Assembly: GCA_013396635.1 (NCBI GenBank)
Contig: WBMW01005147.1
Coordinates: 106,024-170,023 of the forward strand
From: Penelope pileata
Lineage: Eukaryota > Chordata > Aves > Galliformes > Cracidae
DNA length: 64,000 bases
Direction of reading: 5' to 3'
Shown here: positions 26,467 to 38,400 of the stretch, in pieces
How positions within the stretch are numbered: the first letter of the stretch is position 1
Layout of the letters: each line of letters opens with the position of its first letter
Made by a program: the position numbers and the translations under genes
Notes under the pieces: generated by a model
The model's input: the letters and a program-made list of their open reading frames with translations, nothing else
What the model was told of the DNA's origin: nothing
Database searches by the model: none

Positions 26467-29400
26467 GTAAACGCTGCGGGGCCAGAGCCGCCTTCTCTCT
26501 CCTCTCTTTCCCCTCCGCCTTGGCGGGGCTGCGGGGTCGCGCGCGGCACCCTCCGGGGCAAGCACCTTGCTCGCTCCATGCCCCCATCGGGGCTTCTCAC
26601 CCCTTCCCGGCTCGCGGGTACCCCGGGCGGGGCGGGCACCGCAGCCCTCGGCTGGCAGCGGGCAGGGCTCGGCGGGAGGACGGGCGGGGAGCCGGCCCGC
26701 TTCTGTGCTGTGCGGCCGAGGTGTATCTCCATGTTTTAATAAGGTATAGTGCTTGCAACAATTACTGTAAAAGCATTGCGTTACAGTATTTTTGCTGAAA
26801 TAAATTATCTTTGAAGAGTGGTGCTTCTTTTTCTTTCCAGGCACCGGAGTGAGCCAGGCAGGGCAATACTATGGTGATTTGCTGCGCAGCAAATGGTCTC
26901 AGGAAGGGAGAAGTGAATCCTGTTTCGTAGATGTATTAGCAAGTTAACTTGTTTACTTGCATTAGCAGGAAGATTGGGCATCATTACGTAGCAAAAAATA
27001 AAAGTTGTCCACGTGCTTGTGGAAGCTGGGAATATGAGAGACCTATAGCTAATACTGTAGTGAGACTTCAGGAACAGCTTGGAGAATAAATGACTGAATT
27101 GTGGTACACGTAAGCTTCAGACATGCCATTACTTGAAAGGTTACAAAACTAGGAGTGCCTTGGTCTTGTGTTCTGACTGGTTGCTAAGTCAGTAAAAAGT
27201 TTTGCAGATGGCTGTGCCCTCTCCCACAAGATCAATGTTCCTAAGAGCTTCTCCACTTATCGTAAGTTGGGAATCTCTTGTGAAAACAATCAAAAAGGCT
27301 TGGGATTTAGTATGTTTCTTCTAGTTTTACACCAAGCATGGACAAGACTTTAAAAACAAAAAATAGTTCTTTGACTCCCAGGTTGAGAAAGTCTGCTAGG
27401 TTATCTCCCCAAAGTTCCATGTCTTGCATTCATGGGCCGAGTAAGTCATTGGCACTCTGTCTCCAAATCAAGTTATATATTTGAAAGGAAACTCTAGAAA
27501 GAAAAAAAATGATATTTAAGAATTACAATTTCTTTTTGCTTAATTTTCTGTATATGAATGAGCTTTGTAAAGTGATGTATGTGCAACAAGATACATACGG
27601 GTGTCCAGAGTGTAATCCTGTGCTGTGCACATAGCAGCAGTGCTATGTGAATGGCAGCAGTTCCAAAAGTGACTCCCTTCAAATACCATTCATGTTAACG
27701 TCCTCTGCCAAGACAACGGCAAAGATAGACTGCTGGTGGTCACTAAGACAGAGATCCCAGTGTTCCCTTCAGCTCAGCAACAGTGTTCTTGTTCAAATGT
27801 TGTGCAAAGTAGGCTACCAGAAACCTAATTTCCTTCCAAAACAATTGGTTTGTGCTGGTAAGGGAGATTAGTGATAATACAATCCCCTTGCACCATTGCT
27901 GCTGCAGGTTTTTCAGTCTCATTATGTTCCTCATGAGTGGTACATATAACTTCTGCATAGCCTTCTTCTTGCCAGGAATTCTTTACTCTCCCTGTCCTCT
28001 CTTCCCTTTACCTTTGGAGACTTGCTGCTTTATTTGTCAGGCTCTATCTGGTGCATAAAATTCAGGTAGGTGGAGTGGTGAAGGAGGTGGGGCTGTATTG
28101 TGGCAGGGAGCATTGGCTGTAGCCGTGTTCCTGAGCTCAGGCAATCTGGGGAAATATTTTGCTCTTGTTAAGCTGAGCTGTTGGACAAATAAGGCTTTTA
28201 GTTCTTGAGCTGGTGAAGTCTTTGCTGCTTGCTGAAAGATTTTTTTCCTAGCAAGCATAAATACACACTTAGGAAAAACAAACAAACAAACCTTTCTGGC
28301 TGTTAGGTGTGGTCATGCTCCTTTCAGTACCAACTATATGTACTCTTAGCTGGGTTTTGTTAAATCTGCATGAGAAAGCACCTGGGTTACAAAGACTGAA
28401 GGGCACATGTCTGCAGCAGTAGCGCTGGTTTTGCTTTGTGCAACTGGAGTGGCTGGCAGAGTGGGCATGGTTGCAGTGGGGAAATGGATGTTTCCCCATG
28501 CACTGAGTTACCCTTGTGGTGCCTGCTGTGGTTGTGAACGTATTGGGAGCACTCTTCGAGAGTGACATTGATTTTAACACCCTTAATGTATCTGAAATTG
28601 CGTGCTTGTGAGGCTTGTCTTGCTGCTGACTGAGCCTGATTCCTCTCTGACCCTACTATTGGTGAGGGCAGCCTTACTGACTGCACAGGGATGAGTAAGA
28701 GGACTCTGGGCTATGCCTCCTCTAACACCAGGGATGGCAAAGCCCTGTGTTTCAGCAGGGACCAAGCTGCAGATTCCCACTCCTAGCTGCGGAAGCACAT
28801 TCTGACTTCATATATCCTTCAGTCATTTGGCACCAGTGCAGCTTTCCAAGGCTGTTATTTCATGGAGAAAGCCTAGAGCATTCTGTCTTTTTTTTTTTTT
28901 NGGGGGAATGGGATGTTCCTTTCTATTAAGGAGAGTAGTCAGAGCTGGAAACCACAAGAAGAAGGGAGCTGCCAGCATTTATGCCATATGCTGCCTTTTA
29001 ACTTCAGAATCACTGGCTTCTCAGCGTGCATATGGTACGTTGTGTTACGTGATTTGAGTCTGCCAGCAGAGTGGGGAGATGAGTCAGCAAACGTTTCTTG
29101 TGCATAGTGTTGCCGCATTGCCATCTCAAGCAGGTGTAATGTGAAGCATGGTAGAAAGGGCAACTTTAAGGCTCTTGTAATGTGACACTGCGGGTAGTAT
29201 TTTGGTCGAAGTGAAGGGATAGGATGTCTTCTGTGTCTCAAGATCTGCTCTGCTGAAAAAGATATCAGAGATCTTCATGAAGAAGGGATGCACAGCTTTG
29301 CAAGAGATGAAGTTTGCACTGAATGAGGCAATCCTGCATGAATAGATTCATTGCACTTTAAACTTAAAAATTTTCTGGCAGTTAATGAACATTTAGCAAA

Positions 29401-32400
29401 GAAGCTTAATATGCTTTCTGAGAAGTTCAGTGAATTTTCTTTTCTTCATTAAAGCATCTTTTAAATAGTCTCTGATGCAACCAAAAAAGTCACTTTCAAG
29501 CATTGGGGGAATCTTACGGCATGCTCATTCAACTGTTATTGCCTGCTAGTCAGTTGAGATCTCGTGTGCCTTTATTTCCCTGCCCTTAGTTAATACAAGC
29601 TACCTTCTTCTGCAAAGACCATATCTATTTCCTTAAGAGTTTATTAATTGTGCAAAACATGAAAAATGGACACACTGAAATATGTCTTTGCATTTCTGTT
29701 TTCTCTACCCATGGTCAGGCTCACAAAACTACCTTTTCAGGCTTTGCAGAAACCAAAAGCTAAATTTCTTCTGTTCCTTCTTGCTTTGCCTTGTTACTGA
29801 CTGTAGAGATTTTTTGAGGGAATTATTTGTAAGCTGTTGATGAGACCCATCAGGACGTAGCTAAATTGTGGCCATTTCACTTCTTTTTATTCTTCCATCT
29901 GTGCACACAAGTTATCTTATTCTAACATTAATGATGTTTATACATGTGTAATGAGGGAATAATAAATTTAAAAGACAAGTGGTTGTTTTGCGAATTGTCA
30001 GCAGAGGTTGTTTCTGTTGATGGCATTGTTGAAAAAGATGGTCGTGGTTACTCAAGGGGTGATAAATGGTGGTTTACCCCTGGTTCAAATGTATGTTTGT
30101 CCATCTCTATTCCTGTTTCTTGAGTATATGTGGTCTTGATTTTTCTTAATGAAAAAGTTGTTAAGCATTGACAAATGGAGGTGTATTAAAGAAAATGTCA
30201 CCGGACTAGAGTTTTTTTCAGTGCCACAGCTGACGAGGAAAATGGTTCTTAGTGGCCAAGGGCAGTGGTAGTAGTCAGAACTCTACAAAGGAACGAAATA
30301 AATCTAGAGGATTTGGAACAACTTCTGGCTCTAAGGTTTGGATGTCCCTACCCTTTGTCACATCTCACCTTATGCAAGCTGAAAAGCCTTTTAAATATGA
30401 TCTTATCCTCTGGCAAATGTCAGGGTCTCAACAAGAAAGGTTGTATCTTAAGCTGCTTGGCATCCCTCCCCTAGTTACACTGCGAGACAGCTTGTGTCTC
30501 ACTGAACTGCTTAAACTTTTTCTCAAGCAGACCTAATGTGAAGGGACAAGACATCCTATGGCAGCAGAACTGCCAGAGGTTTGACCCTTTTGTAACTTAG
30601 ACTATAGTCAATGCTTAGTTGGCTTTGCAATGTGTGTGATGAAAACTGCCTTCACTTTTGCACAAGATACAGTTTCAGAGGATGTAAAACTGCAAATGAA
30701 GTGTTGGGAAGCACTTGGCTACAGACAACAGCAGGCACTGTCTAGGAGCAGGCTGACACACTGAGCCCTTAGGAGTGCTCCTGCCCGAGGCAGCTGGGCT
30801 GCTAGGTGCTGAGCTAAGGAAGCCTTGAAGCTTCCCTGACACTGAGTGACTCTAGCACTTGGAAGGTAAGCCAAGGTGTGATGCTTGTTGGTAAACAATT
30901 GAATTAACAACTTAACAGACTTCTCTAATAAAGTTGCTGTGCTGAGCCAACCTGACTGGTGTAAGTTGTTGCCCAGAAAGATCCTGTCATACAATCACAA
31001 CCCCTACTGTATTGTTTGGGAGCCATTGAGCCCACTTTGATGCCAATATTTTATGTTAAAAGGCTGTGACTCTTCTCAAAGCGAAAAAGAGCAAACAACC
31101 AAAGCTGTATATACCCAGTATTTGGTTTCAGTGTTGATGCTGGTCTGGAAGGTCTGGTTAAAATATTGGCATGGTCAAAAAGCTGCAATGTTCATTATCC
31201 ATTTTCTGCCTTCCTTAGAGGTGTAGTGATTTGACTTGGGCCTGTTTCAGCTGTCTTACCTGCACAGGGAGCACACAGTTTCATTGGTGAGCCCTAGCAT
31301 GCATTGCGCAGTCACGTCTGCGCTGCTACTAAACATCATCCAGGCTGCTGCCTTCCTACAGGACTGCCAGTGGCTTTTGTGGGACTGACTATTGTGTGTT
31401 GCTTCCTAAAACCACATAGGAGGAGCAAGGGAGGCTTAATGTGCAGTGATGCTTCCAGAGCTCTACAGGGTTCCGCATCTGTGTGCTTGGTCTCTGCTGA
31501 CCTGACTAGCTATGTTACAATGCTGTGTGGGTCTGCAAAGCTCCAGAATGCGTACAGAGCCATATGCGACAGCATCCATTACTCAACTTGGTCTCAACTA
31601 GTTTTGGTTTCTGCTGTTAACATTTCTGGAGACCTTGAGCAACTCTGAATGGCTTACTTTTTCAAGGAAAAGTCAGAAATTACTACCATGCTGTTGCTTT
31701 GTGTTCTTCTTTTGTGCTCAACAGCCCACTAGTAGGGGTTGAGTTTGTCTTTAGGGCATATGTAGGTTGCCCTGATAGTAATGCATCCTATTTATTTCCA
31801 TGGAAACTGCAGCAGATACAAAGAGCACTAACACTGTTTGGGTAGAGCAAATTCTCAGCTACAAACACTATTTTTCAACAGTCACCATCATTAGCTATGC
31901 ATTTTTCAGTAGCAATGAACAAGAGCCTGCATGCCATGCTCGTCAGAACCTTCATGGCCATCCAGAACATGGCTTGTCTTTCATGTTGCCATTGCCACTG
32001 CTGAAACGCGCCACCCACCACCTCACTGTGCTTGCATCCACAGTTTGGTCTCCAGAAATATTCAGCGTCAATGAATGTCAGTGGGTGCCACTTTTTTGAC
32101 ATTGAGGAATTCAGTTCCGCACCTTGGCTTCATCCATACTTACATGTCAGATGCCATTGTGTCAGAGTGCCCCTCTGCTGCCATCTGTCACACGGCAACA
32201 AAATGGAATGGAATATTGGTGGAAAGGTTCAGCCGCTGCTGCCATTTCACCAACATCTGCCTCTGTCTGATGTTGTGGGCCAACATATTAAAATCAGAGG
32301 TGTTACTTTTGAAGCAGTCTGTGTGTGTATACAATGGAAAATTAAAGAACAAGTGATATTACCACCATCTTGCGTGAGCAGAACCAGTGCACCTGTGACC

Positions 32401-35400
32401 TGGAGTACTTTGGGCTGGTCTGAACAGGAAAAGTAGCTAATTAAAATGTGAATTTATGGTGCAGTAAGTACACTGCTGAAAGAATGCATCTGCACAAGGC
32501 AGCTTGCTCTGTTTGGAAAGAGTGCTGAACTACTTTGCTGTATGTAAGATGCTAATAAATCATGAAGGACTATGTAGGAGTTGGTTAGGGGACCTAATGG
32601 GCTGGAAAGTTACATCCTGATTTACAATGCACTAGTTTCCCCACCTTAGTAAATAAGGGTGTATGTCAGAGCAATGTTGTAGACGTAAATTAGTGAACAG
32701 TAATTGGAAATACTCCGTAGGAAACAATGTGTGAAAGTGCTTATGATATTAAGAAAAACTGAGAGGAAAAGTTGTTTTAAGTGTAAATTGAATGCAGAGG
32801 TAAAATTTCTTAAAAAGAATTTACTCTTCATCCATTTCTACATTTTAACTTGCATTGAATACAAGAAAAGTTTTAGTAAATTACTAATTTTTTAGTTGAA
32901 TTTTCAAAGACTAGCATTAAAAATTGTTTTTTATATTATGACTAAAAATATAGTTCTTGCATGAAATTACAGGCTGTCATGCACTCTTTTAAATCAAGTT
33001 GCAGGACTTCAATTTGGAAGGAAACACTTATTTTTTCACTTAAACTTTTTTTCCAGTGGGAAGCAGAGAAATCTCATGGATTCTTTATGTTCAGTGTGGG
33101 TCACCCACATATTGGTCGTTTGCATTCACACTCAGCCCCCTGCAGATGCTAACCTTGCTGTCCCACGCATAGTGTGAAAATATCCACTTCCTCACAGAAA
33201 AAGGAGAGGACATAAAATGTTCATTAATGAGCAACTGCTAATTAAAATAAAAGCCATTGTATGTATCATATGCTCTCTACTCTGCTGGCAGATGTTAAAG
33301 TTAAAAATGTGAGCTGAGAGAATCTTGTTGGGGTCAGGAAGTTAGGATTTCCATTTTGTTGCTGGCATCTGCTATTCCTTAGTTTTGTATCAAGGTGAAT
33401 TCTAATTAGCCACTGCTTGTTTTCCTAATTGGAAATATTACAGCATGGATCCTCATTCCTTCACTTACTTGGTTGAGGCACTGAAATGCCATTATTTAAT
33501 GTTACATCTGTCCCTGAAGTTTGATTACATAAAGATACTTGATTCTTCTTTCATCTGCTTCTTTTAGCATTTTTTTTGTGTGTCTTCGTTGTTCTGTTTT
33601 GTATAGCAGGCACTCGGTGCACAGTGACTAAGTGCAGTGTTGGGAACATTTAGCTATCAGCAGTGCTCACTCATTCTGGACTCTGGAAGCATCTCTGAAG
33701 GGAGAACCTGGCCCCTAGCATGGATCTACGTTCCCAGTCAGATGTTCATTCCTGGGGCTTCTCTCCAGGATTCCCTCTATTCTCCTGACCTTTTCTTCTT
33801 GGAATGGGAAATTCAGATGTGGGACAAAGAATAGGGCTCATTTGTTGTGATGATGCCATGCGGTGCTAGCAGCATGCTGAGTGGCTCTGTTGAGCAGCCT
33901 TTGAATCCAGACACAGTGCTTTTGTCTTCCTCAGATCCTGCTCCGTAAGGTCACTTCTGCATGTTCACAGTCAGAGCATTCCTTGTGTGCAGGCAAACAT
34001 TGAAGATCTTCAGGGGGAAGTACCCTACTTTTTCCCTGTCCACAGGTCTTGTCCATAAACCTACAGAACAGAGAAGGACGTAGAAACATAGAACAGCTTA
34101 GGTTCAAAGCTGTGGGCAGGGTCACCACCAACCAGATCAGGCTGCCCCGGGCCCCATCCAACCTGGCTGTAGATGCTGCCAGGGATGGGGCATCCACAGC
34201 TTCTCTGGGCAACCTGTGCCAGTGCCACCGTGTATGGGCCCCACCATACATGTGTATACTCTTTGTATGTGGGTGGCTTTCCTACATTAAATATGGTAGT
34301 GTGAGGTCCCTATGCTGAAGTTGACTTATTTCCTTTTGACTGTCACACAGAAAAGACTGAGGTCTTTTGGAAGAAGAACCATGACTGCATCATGCAGGAT
34401 GAGAAATTTAAAATCTGTTTCTGGTTGATGCTGGCAGTTCTTACTGCATTTGTTACTAACCAAAAGCCAGTCTTTGGTCGAAGCCAGCCTTTTCCCTTCA
34501 CTTGAATAGTCAGCGGTACTAGCACAGTGTAAACTGAATAGGATTTGGCTCTGGCATTCAAGCACAAGCAACTCTTTCACAACCACCCCCTTCTGTTTCT
34601 GTCTCTTTCTTGTGAGTGGTGAAGGCTTCTGGGCATTTTTTACTACTCCCCCAAATGCTGTCAGAATGTGCCAAGTACAAGGCTACAGTTTCTGTTTGTA
34701 GCACAAGTATTTAACAGAGGAAGTTTCTACATGTTTATGGAAACACAAGATGCAGCTTTTTAAATACTCGATGGTACTTACATGCAGCAACATCTGAAAA
34801 ATGTTTATTTTTCTGTACATTATTTCAGCTCCATTTAATTTGTTTTCTGCTGGGAAAATAATATTGATTGTAAAAATGAAATGTTAGTTGGAAATGCTTA
34901 GGCTTCTATAATACAATATTTCATTCAGGATGAAATGTCAGAATTATGAGCTTGATTCTCCTCCTGCTGAAGCCGGGGGATAAATCCCCAATTACCTTCA
35001 ATTGGAGCAAGATCAAGTCTCTTTTTCAGAAGAATATCTTGAACAGTCAATAATTCTTAATCTCTGATTTAAGACACTTTTATTTGGTAAAATTTTTGTT
35101 CTGTTTCAAGCCTGGTGCCAGTTGGCAGAAATTGCATTTGATGCACTTTCTGGAAGTCTGTTTTCTGAGTCTGCTTAGGAGTCTTTTTCTGTAATCTTAA
35201 ATGAGAAAGACTATATTTATTGCTGTTACATTTCTAGATTGTTTGCATACCATGTTGTTCAAAAACCAAAAAAAAGAAAAAAAATAAAAAGGGAACATAT
35301 GGGTTCCACAGCTCCACATAGAACAGAAGACTGATTGCATTCCCTTAATGCAGTCAGGTGTGTTTGAGACAAAGATACGCAAAAGACCTAAAATATTTGT

Positions 35401-38400
35401 AAAATGTTATTAAGCATTTGAGTTTTTTGTTGTTTGTTTGTTTGTAATAAAGAGAAAACATAGATTATCAGCCCGTAAGAATAGTGGATGCTTGGAATAG
35501 CTTGGATGCAGTGCTCTGAGAAGACGTCATTTAACTTGAGTGCTGTGATACGAAAAGTGGAACTTGGACGTCTCTTAAGGTTCACCATCCAAAACAATAA
35601 ATTGATCATAGGATTTTTTTAAAAATATGATTAAAAAGAAAAGGTTAAACAATAGTTATATTTTGGGAATTGGGACTTGTATCATCAACTTGATTTTATT
35701 CTTCAAGGTTGTTGTTGCATCCAACAGGAGACTTTATTTTGGAGAAAAGAGGAGCTTAAGATTCTCAAAAGATCTCTTGAAATCAGATAGTTATTATGTA
35801 TCATAGCATTTGCAGTAAAATAGGAGGAATGGGAACAGTATATATATCCAGCAGTTATTTACAAAACTCGAAGACCTTAGCTCAGAAAATGTGTATTTGC
35901 ACCCAATTTAACTGTTAATTGTGAAATAGTTGTTTCTCTTAATTTCCATTAACAGTCTTATGCTATGTTGCAGGGCAGAATTTAGCTCAGCAAGTTCAGA
36001 TTGAAGTGGCAAGTGATAACCAAAAATTATTGAGGAAGTAATAAGTGCAAGGTGTATTATTTAATGAAATATAATGTGGGTTAAGTACTGAACTGTTTAG
36101 TGGAGGCTTACACGGGTAAATTGCTGTTGAAATGAAGGCTCTTTTCCCTCTCTTCTTCCTGACCCCTTTCTTCCACAGATTGTGCCTGAGGTACAACACG
36201 GATGTGTTGACAGTAGGGGTGGGCTGTCACCCACTTTCCAGAGATGCCTTTCTCCCCTGGCTCCACAGAGTGTCCTTTGGAGACTCTCAAACTGTTTATA
36301 AAGGTTAACAGACTTGCTTCAGATACAGAGCTGTTGTTAGACCCATCACTCTGCCCTCTAAAGACCTGACAGAAAAAGTAACATAAAGTTGTGCACTTCC
36401 TTTACTGTGACCTCTCCAAGGAATTTTGTGAAAAGTCATGGAAGTACTAGTAATTGCATCTCTATGTGGACGTATCAAAAATATGGCTGACAGAATTACC
36501 AACAAAAACTTTTACACAGTTCTGGTTCTAGCAGAGACAGCAGTGTGCAGTGGAGGAAAAAGAAGAGTTAGAGTTATCTTGCTCCACTGTGTTATTTTTT
36601 GGAATATTTCTGTAACCATTGACATACATGGACATGGTAGCACCTAAACACGAGCTGACACTGTGAACAGGTGGCCAAGAAAGCCAGTGGCAGCATGGCC
36701 TGCATCAGAAGTAGTGTGGCCAGCAGGACTGGGGAAGTGCTGTCCCCTTTTATGCGGCACTGAGGAGACCACACCTCTAATATTGTGGACAGTTTTGGGC
36801 CCCTCACTCCAGGAAGAACATCGAGTTGCTTGAGTGTGTGCAGAGAGTACAATGAAGCTGGTGAAGGAACTAGAAAGCAAGACACATCGAGGCGCAGTTA
36901 AGGGAGCTGGGGTTGTTTAGTCTGGAGAGGAGGAGGCGGAGTGAAGACTTCATTGTTCTCTACAACTTCTTGAAAGGAGGCTGCAGTGGGGCTGGTGTCA
37001 GTCTCTTTTCTCAAGTAATTGGTCTCAGGTTGCACCAAGGAAGGTTTAGATTGAACATTGGGAAGAATTTCCTTACGAAAAGGTTGGTCAAGCATTGGAA
37101 GGGGCTGCCTGGGGAAGTGGTGGAGTCTCTGACCCTGGAGGTATGTCAGAGATATGTGGACATGATGTTAAGGGATGTCCTTAGTGATGGGACTCAGCAG
37201 ATCAGGTTGGCGGTTGAACTTGATGATCTTGAAGGTCTTTTCTAACCTTTCTAGATAATTCTATGATCTCGAGAAGATGGCGAAGGTGAGTTTTTCTGTG
37301 TTTGTACTAAGCTTAGGTTAGTACTTCAGGGAGCCCCTTATACATAAAAGAACTGACTGTTAATCCAAAAATAGTCCCTGTTCTGTCTGCCCAAAGACCT
37401 GGTGTCTTCCCAGTCGTTAATACCTGATGTTTAAGGCCTCATAAAGTTAACCTACTAGCTTGTGTTTTCAGAGAGAAACCTTTAAGGCTTATTTAAAGCT
37501 TCCAATTTCTACACAATGGTCCTGCTGTGATGCACTAGGAAACATGATGAGAACTGAGCTTTCTGATGTAAGGGATATTTTCATTCTTTCCTTGTTGAAA
37601 ATGGAATGCTGTTTACCTGCTAGCTCTGAATATGTCCCATGAGAACATACGCCTCTCCTGTAAACGATATGCAAAAGGCCATTCTTTTCAGCTAAATGTT
37701 GTTTTGGATTAAGAATACAAATAATTTCAGAAATGCAAAAGCTTGGTGTCTCAATTATGGGAAGCCTGAGGTTCCATCTAATGTTAGAATTTGATGTTAT
37801 TTGTGATACCTATCCTAATATGTGAAAGTAAAGTGAATAGCTACTCTGAGTTATGGGATTGAAAGGGTTTCTTTCAGTCAATGAACTCTGAATTCCTCCA
37901 CCTTTCTAGACAGCACTGTCGTTCTATATTGTCCTGCACGAGCACAATGAATGTGTCAAACTGTTCCACGGTCTTCTGGAAATTCAATTGCTTATGTACA
38001 CTTGTGAAAAAGCTGCCTTTCACGTGCATTTCTCAACTAGAGAAAAAAGCAAAGCAGATGGTAAAGTCTGGGGCATAAAATGTTCTCCTTCATTCATTCT
38101 TACCCTTTCAACATCTTCAGTGTAGCATTGGCTGAAGAAAACTCTCCAAGGCAATGCTGCCTGGCTTCATAGGTCATAGATATTCTAGGGCTAGATCAGT
38201 GTGCTAATGCTGTATGTAACTCAGGTAGTTTGGATGTTCTAGTTACCGCTTCTTCTTTCAACACTATAATGTTTCAAATGTCTGTTCCCTTGATATCTCC
38301 TAATGTCTCACTTTCGTCTGTATCCTCATGTTGATTAAAACTAGAGTCCTGATCTTCCTGTAAGAAATCAATACATGAAATGGATACGTGGTTGTCACTG

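Larger units (their letters stand above)
26145..26725 (+). promoter_or_regulatory. CpG island and presumed GADL1 promoter/5' UTR
   Basis: This roughly 580-bp block is sharply GC- and CpG-rich against an AT-rich background and is the only CpG island in the window. It contains GCC-rich stretches and GC boxes (26625-26637, 26682-26690), and no clear TATA box (an attaata element near 26265 is weak). No ATG occurs between about 26130 and 26460, consistent with an uninterrupted 5' UTR. The transcription start site cannot be placed from the sequence; 26270-26350 is plausible. It lies about 12.7 kb upstream of the first conserved GADL1 exon. Confidence 0.75.

Noticed and set aside
26311..26844. 177-codon minus-strand frame (and others) in the CpG island
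   Set aside because: GC-rich DNA lacks stop codons by composition; Pro/Arg/Ala-rich, no family resemblance.
28037..28798. Several overlapping minus-strand frames of 70-103 codons in intron 1
   Set aside because: No recognisable protein, no consistent splice sites, mutual overlap in different frames.
37275..37290. ATG GCG AAG followed by gtgagt, resembling a tiny first coding exon with a YY1-like AAGATGGCG
   Set aside because: It would leave phase 0, while exon 2 needs one preceding base; read in that phase exon 2 hits a stop (TAA) after about 22 codons. It sits right after a CR1 tail in non-GC-rich DNA.
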